Origin: Bradyrhizobium sp. RP6
Lineage (GTDB): Bacteria; Pseudomonadota; Alphaproteobacteria; Rhizobiales; Xanthobacteraceae
Direction of reading: 5' to 3'
DNA length: 64,000 bases
Assembly (NCBI RefSeq): GCF_003837805.1
Contig: NZ_RQIT01000027.1
Location: forward strand, 1-64,000
Shown here piece after piece: positions 1 to 9,114 of this stretch. The notes beneath the pieces were generated by a model. It was not told where the DNA came from, searched no databases, and saw only the letters and a program-made list of their open reading frames with translations. The position numbers were made by a program, and so were the translations under genes. Numbering within the stretch: position 1 is the first letter of the stretch; every line of letters starts with the position of its first letter.

Positions 1-140
1 TCCCGGAACTGTCGCCACGCCCCCGCCGTTATGGCTCGGGCGGCCACCCGGCCGCGTCGATGTTGCAGGCGAGATGTTCGCCTCCGCCAGCCGATTTCCG
101 CTAAAATGACCTGTCACCGCGCCGATGCATGAGGTCTGCC

Positions 141-2408
141 ATGAGCTTCCGCCGCGACATTCTTACCAAGCCGATCTTCTCCTGGGCACGCGGCGTGCTG
201 CCGAGGATGTCCGACACCGAACGTGAAGCACTCGAAGCCGGCGACGTCTGGTGGGACGCCGATCTCTTCACCGGCAACCCTGATTGGTCGAAGCTGCTGA
301 AGGTCCCGCAGGCCGTGCTGACGGACGAGGAACGGGCCTTCCTCAACGGCCCCGTCGACGAGCTCTGCGCCATGCTCGACGAGTGGAAAATCTTCTGGGA
401 ATTGCGTGACCTGCCGCAGGACGTCTGGCACTTCGTCAAGCGCGAGAAGTTCTTCGGCATGATCATTCCGAAGGAGTTCGGCGGCCTCGGCTTCTCGCCT
501 TACGCCCATTCGGAAGTGGTGCGCAAGATCTCGACCCGCTCGATCGCGGCTGCCGTCACCGTGATGGTGCCGAACTCGCTTGGGCCCGGTGAGCTCCTGA
601 TGCGCTTCGGCACCAGGGAGCAGCAGGAGCGCTGGCTGCCACGCCTCGCCGACGGTCGCGACATTCCCTGCTTCGGACTCACCAGCCCGGAGGCCGGGTC
701 AGATGCCGCCTCGATGGTCGATACCGGCATCATCTGCAAGGGCGAGTTCGAAGGCCGCGAGGTCGTCGGCCTCAGGCTCAACTGGCACAAGCGCTACATC
801 ACGCTCGGTCCGGTCTCGACGCTCTTGGGCCTCGCCTTCAAGGCTTACGACCCGGATCGTCTGGTCGGCGATCGAGAAGAACTCGGCATCAGCGTGGCGC
901 TGATCCCGACCAATCTGCCTGGCGTCGAGATCGGCCAGCGCCATCTGCCGTCGATGCAGGTGTTCCAGAACGGTCCGAATTGGGGCCGCGACGTCTTCAT
1001 TCCGCTCGACTACGTCATCGGCGGCAAGGAGCGGCTCGGGCAGGGCTGGAAGATGCTGATGACGGCGCTTGCCGCCGGCCGCGGCATCTCGCTGCCGTCG
1101 CTCTCTGCTGCGGGTGCCGCCTATGCGGCGCGCACCACCGGTGCCTATGCCCGCATCCGCGAGCAGTTCGGCATCTCCATCTCCAAGTTCGAAGGCGTCG
1201 AGGAGCCGCTCGCGCGCATCAACGCCACCGCCTACCAGTTAGATGCGGCGCGCCGGCTGACCTGCGCGGCGCTGAATGCCGGCATTCATCCCGCCGTCAT
1301 TTCCGGCATCATGAAGCTGCACGCGACCGAGCGGATGCGGATTGCGGTCGACGACGCCATGGACATCCATGGCGGCAAGGCCGTGATCGATGGTCCGCAA
1401 AACTATCTCGGCAATCTCCACCGCGCCGTGCCGGTCGGCATCACGGTTGAGGGCGCCAACATCCTGACCCGCAACCTCATCGTGTTCGGGCAAGGTGCCA
1501 TCCGCGCGCACCCCTATCTGCTGGACGAGATGAATGCGCTCGCCGATTCCAATCGCGAGCGCGGCCTCACCGCCTTCGACAAGGCGTTCTGGAAGCATGT
1601 CGGCCATAGTTTCCGGACACTCTTCCGCGCCTTCGGCCGCAGCTGGACCTTCGGCGCATTCGCGCCGGCACCCGACGCGGGCGATGCGACGCCATTCTAT
1701 CGTCAGCTCTCGCGCTACTCCGCGGCCTTCGCGCTCTGCGCCGACATGGCGCTACTGACGCTCGGCGGCGCGCTCAAGCGCAAGGAGATGCTGTCGGCCC
1801 GCTTCGGCGACATCCTGTCCGAGCTCTATCTGCTCTCGGCCGCGCTGAAGCGCTGGCAGGATGAAGGCCGGCAGAAGGAGGATTTTGCCGCGCTGGAGTG
1901 GTGCATGGCGACCGGCGTCCGCACGATCGAGAACCGGCTTGCCGAAATCCTCGCCAATTTGCCCAACCGCTTCGTCGCAGGTTTCCTCAGGCTCGTGGTC
2001 CAACCGTTCGGCGCGCGCGTGCTCGGCCCCTCCGACCGCGTCGTGCACCAATGCGCGGGTTTGGCTCTGGAGCCGTCGGCGGCACGCGAGCGTCTCACGC
2101 CGGATCTGGCCCGGGTCGACGACGACGGCGGTTTTGCCCGGCTGGAGCGCGCGTTCGAGCTGGTCGCCAGCACGGACGCCATCGCCAGGCGCCTCAGCGC
2201 CGCGCATATCCGCGACTGGAAGGAAGCGGTCGCCAAGGGGGTGATCACGCAGGCTGAGGGCGAGCAGCTCGCCGCCGCCCGCGAAGCCGTCACAAAAGTG
2301 ATAGAGGTCGACGATTTTGCGCCGGAGGCGCTGTCGCCGATTTACAAGAAAACCGTCAATGTGCATCAGTTCTTCCAGGAACTCGGTGAGCAGAGGGCGG
2401 CGAGCTGA
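141..2408 (+). CDS. fadE: FadE-type long-chain acyl-CoA dehydrogenase
   Basis: About 755 residues, first gene of a beta-oxidation operon. The product should oxidise acyl-CoA to trans-2-enoyl-CoA, passing electrons through FAD. The length and the long C-terminal extension beyond the ordinary 380-residue dehydrogenase core fit the FadE class (E. coli FadE is about 814 residues, with a DUF1974-like tail) rather than short ACADs. The core is visible around residues 95-470, including PKEFGGLGFSPYAHSEVV, a GLTSPEAGSDAASM stretch near the flavin and IHGGKAVIDGP in the C-terminal helical domain. I chose the ATG at 141 because GAGG lies 6 nt upstream; an in-frame ATG at 129 gives four more residues. 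The stop overlaps the thiolase start as TGATG. Substrate chain length cannot be read from the sequence. Confidence 0.93.
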   Translation: MSFRRDILTKPIFSWARGVLPRMSDTEREALEAGDVWWDADLFTGNPDWSKLLKVPQAVLTDEERAFLNGPVDELCAMLDEWKIFWELRDLPQDVWHFVKREKFFGMIIPKEFGGLGFSPYAHSEVVRKISTRSIAAAVTVMVPNSLGPGELLMRFGTREQQERWLPRLADGRDIPCFGLTSPEAGSDAASMVDTGIICKGEFEGREVVGLRLNWHKRYITLGPVSTLLGLAFKAYDPDRLVGDREELGISVALIPTNLPGVEIGQRHLPSMQVFQNGPNWGRDVFIPLDYVIGGKERLGQGWKMLMTALAAGRGISLPSLSAAGAAYAARTTGAYARIREQFGISISKFEGVEEPLARINATAYQLDAARRLTCAALNAGIHPAVISGIMKLHATERMRIAVDDAMDIHGGKAVIDGPQNYLGNLHRAVPVGITVEGANILTRNLIVFGQGAIRAHPYLLDEMNALADSNRERGLTAFDKAFWKHVGHSFRTLFRAFGRSWTFGAFAPAPDAGDATPFYRQLSRYSAAFALCADMALLTLGGALKRKEMLSARFGDILSELYLLSAALKRWQDEGRQKEDFAALEWCMATGVRTIENRLAEILANLPNRFVAGFLRLVVQPFGARVLGPSDRVVHQCAGLALEPSAARERLTPDLARVDDDGGFARLERAFELVASTDAIARRLSAAHIRDWKEAVAKGVITQAEGEQLAAAREAVTKVIEVDDFAPEALSPIYKKTVNVHQFFQELGEQRAAS

Positions 2409-3691
2409 TGGCACGACCGGTTTTCATCGTCGACGGCAGTCGGACGCCGTTTCTAAAGGCGCGTTCGGGGCCCGGTCCGTTCACGCCGGTCGACCTCGCC
2501 GTCCAGTGCGGCCGGCCGCTGCTGGCGCGTCAGCCGTTTGCGCCTGACAGCTTCGATCAGGTCATCCTCGGTTGCGTCAACGTGATCGCGGACGAGATGA
2601 ACCCGGCCCGCGTCGCCGCGCTCCGGCTCGGCATGGGCGAGGACATGGTCGCCTTCACCGTGCAGATCAATTGCGGCTCCGGCATGCAATCGATCGACAC
2701 CGCCTACCGCTACATCCGTGAAGGCCATGCCGACATGATCCTTGCCGGCGGCACCGAGGCACTGAGCCACGCACCGCTGGTCTGGCCGAATTCCGGCGTA
2801 CGCTGGTTCGCCGGCCTCGCCACCGCCAAGGGCGTTGCCGCAAAGCTCGCGGCAGCCTTCAAGCTGCGGCCGCGCGATCTCAAGCCGATCATCGGCCTCG
2901 AGCGCGGGTTGACCGACCCCATCACCGAGCTGAACATGGGCCAGACCGCGGAAGTCGTCGGCCATCTCTTCGGCATCACGCGCGCACAGTCCGATGCCTA
3001 CGCCGCCGCAAGCCATCGCCGGCTTGCGCATGCGCAAGGCGCAGGGTTTCTGAAGGGCGAGGTCGAGACCGCGTTCTCCCGCGACGGCAAGTTCTTCGAC
3101 CACGACGACGGCGTGCGGCCGGATTCGACAGCCGAGACGCTGGCAAAACTGAGACCGGTGTTCGAGCGTCCCTGGGGTCAGGTCACCGCGGGCAACTCCT
3201 CGCAAATCACCGACGGCGCCTCCTGGATGATCCTTGCTTCGGATGCTGCGGTCGCCAAGTACAAGCTGACGCCGAAGGCCGTCATCGTCGACAGCCATTG
3301 GGCTGCGCTCGATCCCAGCATCATGGGGCTCGGCCCGGTGATGTCGGTGACGCCGCTGCTGAAGCGCAACGACCTCACCATCAAGGACGTCGAGACCTGG
3401 GAGCTGAACGAGGCTTTCGCGACGCAAGTGCTCGGCTGTCTCGCCGCCTGGAACGACGACAAATTCTGCCGCGAGATTCTCGGCCTCGATGGTGCCGCCG
3501 GCGAGATCGACCGTGAAAAGCTCAACGTCGATGGCGGCGCGATTTCGCTCGGCCATCCCGTCGGCACTTCCGGCAACCGCATCGTGCTGCATCTCGTCAA
3601 CGCGATGAGGCGACTCGGCACGCGCCGCGGCGTTGCCACCGAATGCATCGGCGGCGGGCTCGGCGGCGCCATGCTGATCGAGACGGTGTGA
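2408..3691 (+). CDS. fadA: Acetyl-CoA C-acyltransferase (beta-ketothiolase)
   Basis: A 427-residue thiolase that cleaves 3-ketoacyl-CoA with CoA to acetyl-CoA and a shortened acyl-CoA. The nucleophile sits in NCGSGMQS (Cys89), the catalytic His in GHPVGTSGNR (His383) and the second Cys in CIGGGLGGAM (Cys413), all in the usual order and spacing. The chain is longer than typical biosynthetic thiolases (about 390) and closer to the FadI/trifunctional beta-subunit class, which fits its place between the dehydrogenase and the bifunctional enzyme. Its start overlaps the fadE stop by one base, and the next start is 2 nt past its stop, so translation of the three genes is probably coupled. Confidence 0.93.
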   Translation: MARPVFIVDGSRTPFLKARSGPGPFTPVDLAVQCGRPLLARQPFAPDSFDQVILGCVNVIADEMNPARVAALRLGMGEDMVAFTVQINCGSGMQSIDTAYRYIREGHADMILAGGTEALSHAPLVWPNSGVRWFAGLATAKGVAAKLAAAFKLRPRDLKPIIGLERGLTDPITELNMGQTAEVVGHLFGITRAQSDAYAAASHRRLAHAQGAGFLKGEVETAFSRDGKFFDHDDGVRPDSTAETLAKLRPVFERPWGQVTAGNSSQITDGASWMILASDAAVAKYKLTPKAVIVDSHWAALDPSIMGLGPVMSVTPLLKRNDLTIKDVETWELNEAFATQVLGCLAAWNDDKFCREILGLDGAAGEIDREKLNVDGGAISLGHPVGTSGNRIVLHLVNAMRRLGTRRGVATECIGGGLGGAMLIETV

Positions 3692-3693
3692 CC

Positions 3694-5790
3694 ATGGATT
3701 CCAAGATCATGACCGCGCTCGGCGATCGCGTGCTGACACTCGGGCCGCAGCCGGCGCAAGACAGTCCCTACAAGCACTTCAAGCTGACGCGCGATGTCGA
3801 AGGCGTCGCCTGGCTGCTGTTCGACCGCGCTGATGCAAGCGCCAACACACTGTCCTCCGATGTGATGGAGGAGTTCGACGCCATGCTCGCGGCGATCGAG
3901 ACTGAGCGTCCGGCCGGCCTCGTGATCCGCTCGGCCAAACCGTCCGGCTTCATTGCGGGCGCCGACGTGAACGAATTCCGCGGAGCGTCTGACCCCGGCA
4001 TGGTGGAGACGCGCATCCGCGCCGCACATGCGGTGGTCGATCATCTGGAAGCGCTAAAACTGCCGACGGTCGCGGTCATCCACGGCTTCTGCCTCGGCGG
4101 CGGGCTCGAGGTGGCGCTCGCCTGCCAAGCGCGCATCGCCATCGACGGTGCTCGCTTCGGCTTCCCTGAGGTGATGCTCGGCCTGCATCCCGGCCTCGGT
4201 GGCACGGCGCGGTTCACCGCGCTGGTCAATCCGACCGAGTCGATGTCACTGATGCTGACCGGCCGTACCATCGATGCGCGCCGCGCCAAGGCGCTCGGAC
4301 TCGTCGACACCGTGACCCAGGAGCGCCACGTCCACGGCGCGGTGAAGGATGCGCTGTTCGGCCGGCTGAAGCGGGCCAGGCCCGGTTTGCTCGCGCGCGC
4401 CGCCAATCTCGGGCCGGTTCGTGGCCTGCTGGCCAAGCGCATGCGCGCGGAGGCCGCGAAGGCTGCATCCCGGGAGCATTATCCCGCTCCTTACGCGCTG
4501 ATCGATCTCTGGGAGGCCCATGGCGGCAGAAAGGCCGCGATGCTGAAGGCGGAGCAGGCGTCCTTCGCCCGGCTGATGGTGACGCCGACCGCGCAGAATT
4601 TGATCCGCGTCTTCTTCCTGCGCGAGCAGATGAAGAAGGCCGCTGGCAGCGGCAATGCGATCAAGCATGTCCACGTCATCGGCGCCGGCGCGATGGGCGG
4701 CGACATCGCCGCCTGGTGTGCGGGGCAGGGGCTACGCGTCTCGCTTGCCGACATGAAGGCGGAGCCGATCGCGGGTGCGGTGAAGCGCGCAGCCGAGCTC
4801 TACGGCAAGATCATCCGCAGGCCGACGGAGGTGCGTGACGGGCTAGATCGTCTCATCCCCGACATGGACGGGGAGGGCGTTCGCGATGCCGATCTCATCA
4901 TCGAAGCGGTGCCCGAAAAGCTCGAGCTGAAGCAGAAGGTCTATGCCGGCCTCGAGCCACGGATGAAGCCGGGCGCGATCCTCGCGACCAACACGTCAAG
5001 CATTCCGCTTCAAGACTTGCGCACCGCGCTGGCGCGGCCGGACCGGCTGGTCGGCTTGCATTTCTTCAATCCGGTGTCGCGGTTGCAGCTGGTCGAGGTC
5101 GTCAGCCATGACGGCAATGATCCGCAGGTGCTGAAAGATGCGCTCGCTTTCGTCGGTGCGATCGACCGCCTGCCGCTCGCGGTGAAGAGCTCGCCCGGCT
5201 TCCTCGTCAATCGCGCGCTGACGCCGTACATGCTGGAAGCGATGGTGATGCTGGACGAGAAGATCGATCAGCGCCTGATCGATGCCGCAGCCGAGCAGTT
5301 CGGGATGCCGATGGGACCGATCGAACTCGCCGATCAGGTCGGGCTCGACATCTGCCTCGATGTCGGCGACATGCTGCGGACCAAGTTCGGCGATCTCCTG
5401 CCGCCGACGCCGGCCTGGCTGCGCGAGAAGGTCGCCAGGGGCGAGCTTGGCCGCAAAGCCGGGAAGGGCTTCTACACCTGGAAGGATGGCAAGGCGGAGA
5501 AGGCGCCGCTTCCCGAGACCGGCCCGCGCGTCACCGACCAGATGATCGACCGCCTCGTGCTGCCGATGTCCAACGTCTGCATTGCGGCGCTTCGCGAGGG
5601 CGTCGTCGACGATGCCGACGCGGTCGATGGCGCCATGATCTTTGGAACCGGCTATGCGCCGTTCCGTGGTGGCCCGCTGAATTATGCGCGCATGCGTGGC
5701 GTGGATGACGTGGTCTCGACACTGCGCGCGCTGGCCGAGCGATTCGGCGCGCGCTACGCGCCTGATCCGGGCTGGGACAGTTTCAAGTGA
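3694..5790 (+). CDS. fadB: Bifunctional enoyl-CoA hydratase / 3-hydroxyacyl-CoA dehydrogenase
   Basis: A 698-residue multifunctional beta-oxidation enzyme. The N-terminal crotonase domain (about residues 25-210) shows the oxyanion-hole stretch IAGADVNEF and the paired glutamates in GGGLEVALA and FPEVMLGLHPGLGGT. The NAD-binding dehydrogenase domain starts with HVIGAGAMGGDIA near residue 325 and continues with ATNTSSIPL and GLHFFNPV, followed by two C-terminal HADH domains with the SSPGFLVNRAL motif. It should hydrate enoyl-CoA and oxidise the 3-hydroxy product to the ketoacyl-CoA used by the upstream thiolase. The ATG at 3694 is preferred over an upstream in-frame ATG at 3643, which would run back into the thiolase coding sequence. 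FadB and FadJ cannot be separated by eye. Confidence 0.92.
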   Translation: MDSKIMTALGDRVLTLGPQPAQDSPYKHFKLTRDVEGVAWLLFDRADASANTLSSDVMEEFDAMLAAIETERPAGLVIRSAKPSGFIAGADVNEFRGASDPGMVETRIRAAHAVVDHLEALKLPTVAVIHGFCLGGGLEVALACQARIAIDGARFGFPEVMLGLHPGLGGTARFTALVNPTESMSLMLTGRTIDARRAKALGLVDTVTQERHVHGAVKDALFGRLKRARPGLLARAANLGPVRGLLAKRMRAEAAKAASREHYPAPYALIDLWEAHGGRKAAMLKAEQASFARLMVTPTAQNLIRVFFLREQMKKAAGSGNAIKHVHVIGAGAMGGDIAAWCAGQGLRVSLADMKAEPIAGAVKRAAELYGKIIRRPTEVRDGLDRLIPDMDGEGVRDADLIIEAVPEKLELKQKVYAGLEPRMKPGAILATNTSSIPLQDLRTALARPDRLVGLHFFNPVSRLQLVEVVSHDGNDPQVLKDALAFVGAIDRLPLAVKSSPGFLVNRALTPYMLEAMVMLDEKIDQRLIDAAAEQFGMPMGPIELADQVGLDICLDVGDMLRTKFGDLLPPTPAWLREKVARGELGRKAGKGFYTWKDGKAEKAPLPETGPRVTDQMIDRLVLPMSNVCIAALREGVVDDADAVDGAMIFGTGYAPFRGGPLNYARMRGVDDVVSTLRALAERFGARYAPDPGWDSFK

Positions 5791-5797
5791 GAGCGAT

Positions 5798-6208
5798 ATG
5801 AGTGAACAAGCTACGACCGGGCCCACCGGTGATCTCTGCATCCGCACGCTGGCGATGCCGGCCGACACGAACGCAAACGGTGACATCTTCGGCGGTTGGC
5901 TGCTGAGCCAGATGGACGTCGGCGGCGGCGTGTTCGCCTCGAAGGCTGCGAGGTCGCGCACTGTGACGGTCGCGATCGAGGCGATGAATTTTCGCAAAGC
6001 GGTCTATGTCGGCGATCTCGTCTCGGTCTACGCCAATCTCGTGCGCGTCGGGCGCACCTCGCTGACGGTGCATCTCGAGGCCTGGGCATTGCGGCGCAAG
6101 GAGCTTCATCCGTTCCTCGTCACCGACGGCAATTTCACCTACGTCTCGATCGACGACCACGGCCGTCCGCAGGCGATCCAGCGAAACGATCCGCCGATCG
6201 CGACGTAA
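5798..6208 (+). CDS. YciA-like hotdog acyl-CoA thioesterase
   Basis: A 136-residue single hotdog domain, the usual length for YciA-type acyl-CoA thioester hydrolases. The stretch NANGDIFGGWLLSQMD (about residues 23-38) is the family signature containing the catalytic Asp; VAIEAMNFRKAVYVGDLV follows as the second conserved strand. It starts 7 nt after the bifunctional enzyme and is the last gene of the beta-oxidation operon. The likely role is release of free CoA from acyl-CoA when beta-oxidation intermediates build up. Substrate preference is not determinable from sequence. Confidence 0.85.
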   Translation: MSEQATTGPTGDLCIRTLAMPADTNANGDIFGGWLLSQMDVGGGVFASKAARSRTVTVAIEAMNFRKAVYVGDLVSVYANLVRVGRTSLTVHLEAWALRRKELHPFLVTDGNFTYVSIDDHGRPQAIQRNDPPIAT

Positions 6209-6430
6209 TCGCGCGCGACGCTCTGCCTCATCTTGCGAGACGCGGCAAGCGCCCCAAAACGCGGCGCGGGTGAGTCATGGTCGTCGCGGCTTCGCCAAGA
6301 ACCAGTCATAAAACGGATGAGGTCTCGGCGTACTCAATTGCGTGTCGATTCGGGTGAAACGGCCTCAATTTGCCTGGGAACCTTTGGGCAGGAGTGCCGT
6401 TATTTGCCCGCACTGAGGAATCCACGGACC

Positions 6431-6622
6431 ATGCCGGACAGCTACATCATCGAAGTCAATTCGCGGACCGCAGGTATCGTCGTTCGCTCTCAAGGGGGCT
6501 ACTGCTTCTTCGCCTCGTCCGACCGGTTCAACCGTCTCGAAGGCCAGCTCTTCCGCAACGCCCGCGAGGCCGAACGCGCCGCGCGCAAGCTGGTTAACGG
6601 CGATGTGAAGGAGGCGGCGTAA
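6431..6622 (+). CDS. Small hypothetical protein (63 aa)
   Basis: A short soluble protein with no signal peptide or membrane segment. GAGGAA lies about 9 nt upstream of the ATG, codon use is like the neighbours, and a terminator-like hairpin follows the stop. The sequence reads like a short beta-rich N-terminus (SYIIEVNSRTAGIVVR) followed by a basic amphipathic helix (REAERAARKLVNG). I do not recognise a functional domain. It is separated from the beta-oxidation operon by about 220 bases in which I see no other feature, so it is probably transcribed alone. Confidence 0.6.
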   Translation: MPDSYIIEVNSRTAGIVVRSQGGYCFFASSDRFNRLEGQLFRNAREAERAARKLVNGDVKEAA

Positions 6623-6629
6623 GCGCCGT

Positions 6630-6667
6630 CATTCCGGGGCGCGCGAGGCGCGAGGCCGGAATTTTTT
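6630..6667 (+). terminator. Hairpin plus T-run after the 63-aa gene
   Basis: ATTCCGG at 6631-6637 pairs with CCGGAAT at 6656-6662; the GC-rich middle has its own short CGCG pairing, and a run of six T follows (6662-6667). It lies just after the stop at 6622 and looks like an intrinsic terminator. The left arm is also the first half of the CATTCCGGGGC palindromic element found at 32.9 and 44.3 kb, so the terminator may derive from a truncated copy. Confidence 0.55.
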
Positions 6668-6683
6668 GCCGAGTACACATCTG

Positions 6684-6847
6684 CCCTCTCTTCTCCCCTT
6701 GTGGGAGTAAGGTGGCGCGAAGCGCCGGATCAGGGTTATGCATCGGCGAATTCAATTGCGAGAGGTGTGCTCGTTGACAGAAACACCCGTCTCGCGCTGG
6801 TGCGGCGAGCCATCCTCTCCCCGGTGAACACCCACGAGGGGAGAGGG
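6684..6847. repeat. Intergenic inverted-repeat element
   Basis: CCCTCTCTTCTCCCC at 6684-6698 is mirrored by GGGGAGAGGG at 6838-6847 about 140 bases later; the middle carries shorter GC-rich pairings (ggcgcgaagcgcc and a GTGAACACCCAC stretch). No ORF with coding character is present. It resembles the dispersed CTCTCCCC...GGGGAGAGG intergenic elements typical of bradyrhizobial genomes. Confidence 0.4.
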
Positions 6848-6863
6848 TTAAGTCAACAGGTCA

Positions 6864-7316
6864 TCACAACTTCGTCGCAGCCCGCGACAGCAGCTTCCAC
6901 TCGTCGCCCTGCTTCTGCCAGTTCATCAGGATGTGAAGGTTGGTCGATACTTTTTTCCCATCGGCCGCCATCTCCTGCTCGCCCAGCCAATGGAAACGCA
7001 CGATCGCTGCGGGACCGACGACCTTGATGGTGGGGTCCTTGTATTCGATCGACAGGAATTTCGATTTGCCGTCGGTGGCGTTGGCGATGAAGGTTGCCTT
7101 GTCCTCGACCTTGCCGCTGGAATGGCTGTAGCTGAGATCGTCCCAGCACAGCGCGCCGAGCGCCTTCGGGTCGGCCGCGATCTGGGCCAGGCGGAAGGCC
7201 TCGACCTTCTTCGCCACGGCTTCCTCGTCCGCCGAAGCGGCGAGCGCCGGTGTCGCGAACGCAAGCGCAGAGACGGCGAGAGTGGAGAGAGCCAGATCGC
7301 GTCGATTGATGGTCAT
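6864..7316 (-). CDS. Tat-exported NTF2-like (SnoaL-fold) protein
   Basis: A 150-residue protein. The N-terminus carries a twin-arginine motif NRRDLALS, a hydrophobic stretch and a TPALAA cleavage site near residue 27, so export by the Tat route is likely. The mature part has the short cone-fold pattern of DUF4440/SnoaL-like proteins: EAFRLAQIAADPKAL helix, WDDLSYSHSSG strand, then paired strands ending in WKLLSRAATKL. AGGAGG about 8 nt upstream of the ATG at 7316 fixes the start; a longer reading frame to 7454 has no such site. These folds often bind small ligands, but no catalytic function can be assigned. It is divergent from the HAD gene. Confidence 0.8.
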   Translation of the reverse strand: MTINRRDLALSTLAVSALAFATPALAASADEEAVAKKVEAFRLAQIAADPKALGALCWDDLSYSHSSGKVEDKATFIANATDGKSKFLSIEYKDPTIKVVGPAAIVRFHWLGEQEMAADGKKVSTNLHILMNWQKQGDEWKLLSRAATKL

Positions 7317-7470
7317 CGTTTCCTCCTTTTTGATCTTGCACCGAGTGTTGCAGCCGCGCGTGACTTTGTCGAGTGTCGCATTGTCGTCATGTGAATGCGT
7401 GATTGCGCGATCGCGGCCGTATTGATACGTCTCGCGCATCGATGCGTCGCGCATTTGGGAAAGTACGGAA

Positions 7471-8157
7471 ATGATCGAGGCCAGCTACGATGCGATGGGC
7501 AGGGCGTTGTTGTTCGACATCGACGGCACGCTCGCCGATACCGATCCGTTGCACCTTAAGGCTTTCAACCAGGTGCTCGGTCCGCGCGGCCATGTCTTCG
7601 ATCACGCGCGCTTCTCCAGAGAGCTGCAGGGTTTCGCCAATGTCGCGATCGGCGAGCGCTTTCTGCCCGAAGAGGCGCCGGAGCGGCGCGCCCTGATCCT
7701 CGATGAGAAGGAGGAGGTCTTCCGCACGCTCGTGGCCGGGCAGATCGCACCGCTGCCGGGCCTGATGGCGCTGCTCGACCGGGCCGACAGCGCCGGCATC
7801 CCGATGGTCGCCGTGACCAATGCGCCGCGCCTCAACGCCGAGCTGCTGCTCTCCGGTCTCGGCATCACGCATCGCTTCAAGGCACTCGTGATCGGTGCCG
7901 AGCTGCCGCACGGCAAGCCGCATCCGCTGCCCTATCAGGAAGGGTTGCGTTTCGTCGGCGCCAGGCCGGATACCTCGATCGCATTCGAGGACTCCCGCAC
8001 CGGCGTCCAATCCGCAGCGGCAGCCGGCATTCCGACCATCGGCATCCGGACCAGCCTCACCCATGCCGACCTGGTTGGAGCAGGCGCGGTCACATCCGCG
8101 AGTGCCTTCGACGATCCGGCGCTGCTCGCGCGTCTTGCGAAGGCCATGGCGTGGTAA
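7471..8157 (+). CDS. HAD-superfamily phosphatase (phosphoglycolate phosphatase-like)
   Basis: A 228-residue haloacid dehalogenase-like hydrolase with all four motifs: LLFDIDGTLADTD (nucleophile and acid Asp, about residues 13-25), VAVTNA (motif II), HGKPHP (motif III Lys) and FEDSRTGV (motif IV). A helical cap lies between motifs I and II, as in subfamily I enzymes such as Gph or beta-phosphoglucomutase. It should dephosphorylate a small phosphorylated metabolite. It lies 107 bases upstream of the DeoR regulator of glycerol metabolism, so a sugar- or glycerol-phosphate substrate is conceivable, but that is inference from position only. An internal ATG at 7489 is an alternative start. Confidence 0.85.
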   Translation: MIEASYDAMGRALLFDIDGTLADTDPLHLKAFNQVLGPRGHVFDHARFSRELQGFANVAIGERFLPEEAPERRALILDEKEEVFRTLVAGQIAPLPGLMALLDRADSAGIPMVAVTNAPRLNAELLLSGLGITHRFKALVIGAELPHGKPHPLPYQEGLRFVGARPDTSIAFEDSRTGVQSAAAAGIPTIGIRTSLTHADLVGAGAVTSASAFDDPALLARLAKAMAW

Positions 8158-8264
8158 GAATTGGCGTGGTGAGGGCCCCTCATCCGCTAACCGTGATCGG
8201 CGCGTGCATTGACCGGAGGCGCGAACCGCCGCACCATGCAGCATTCTGATTTGAGGCCGTTGCC

Positions 8265-9110
8265 GTGACCGGACTAACTCATCGCCAAGCCGAAATCCTC
8301 AACATCGCGCGCGCTTCCGGCCGCGTCATGGTCGAGGAGCTCGCGCGTCGCTTCGAAGTCTCGGCGCAGACCATCCGCAAGGATCTCAACGATCTCTGCG
8401 AGCGGAGATCGCTGACCCGCATTCATGGCGGCGCCATCATCGCCTCGGGCGTCGAAAATCTCGCCTATGAGGCGCGCCGCTTCGTCGCCGCCGACGAGAA
8501 GAAGGCCATTGGCGCCGCCGCCGCATCGCTGATCCCGAACGGCTGCTCGCTCTTCATCAACATCGGCACCACGACGGAGGAGGTCGCGAGCGCGCTGACC
8601 TCGCACGAGGATCTCCTCGTCATCACCAACAATCTCAACGTTGCCATGCTGCTCTACCGCCATCCCCGCATCGAGGTGGTGGTCGCGGGCGGCACGGTGC
8701 GGCGCGCCGACGGCGCCGTGGTCGGCTCGACCGCGACGCAGCTGATCGGCCAGTTCAAGGTCGACTACGCCATCATCGGTGCGTCCGCGATCGACGAGGA
8801 GGGGGCGCTGCTCGACTTCGACTATCGCGAGGTGCAGGTGGCGCAGGCGATCATCGCCAATGCCCGCAGCGTCATGCTCGTCGCCGATTCCACCAAGCTG
8901 CGCCGCAGCGCGCCGGTGCGCATCGCCCATATCACCCAGATCCAGACTTTCGTCACCGACCAGGAGCTCCCCGAGCGCCTCGCCACGATCTGCCACAGCA
9001 AGGGCATCGAAGTGGTGGAAGCGCTGCCGAAGGGCGCGGACATCGACGATGCGCCGGCCGAGGCCCAGGATGCGGCACCGGAAGCCGCACCGGTGGTGCG
9101 GCTGCGATAG
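8265..9110 (+). CDS. glpR: DeoR-family repressor, probable GlpR
   Basis: A 281-residue DeoR-type regulator starting with GTG. The N-terminal winged helix-turn-helix (residues 5-60) contains VEELARRFEVSAQTIRKDL and the family signature LTRIHGGA. The C-terminal DeoRC effector domain follows, with INIGTTTEEVA and ITNNLN in the phosphosugar-binding region. The C-terminus has an acidic, Ala/Pro-rich tail after about residue 255. Proximity to glpD and the importer makes glycerol-3-phosphate the likely inducer. A CTTTCR repeat array, the type of site DeoR proteins bind, lies in front of glpD. The gene is separated from its presumed target by the toxin-antitoxin pair. Confidence 0.85.
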   Translation: MTGLTHRQAEILNIARASGRVMVEELARRFEVSAQTIRKDLNDLCERRSLTRIHGGAIIASGVENLAYEARRFVAADEKKAIGAAAASLIPNGCSLFINIGTTTEEVASALTSHEDLLVITNNLNVAMLLYRHPRIEVVVAGGTVRRADGAVVGSTATQLIGQFKVDYAIIGASAIDEEGALLDFDYREVQVAQAIIANARSVMLVADSTKLRRSAPVRIAHITQIQTFVTDQELPERLATICHSKGIEVVEALPKGADIDDAPAEAQDAAPEAAPVVRLR

Positions 9111-9114
9111 GGTC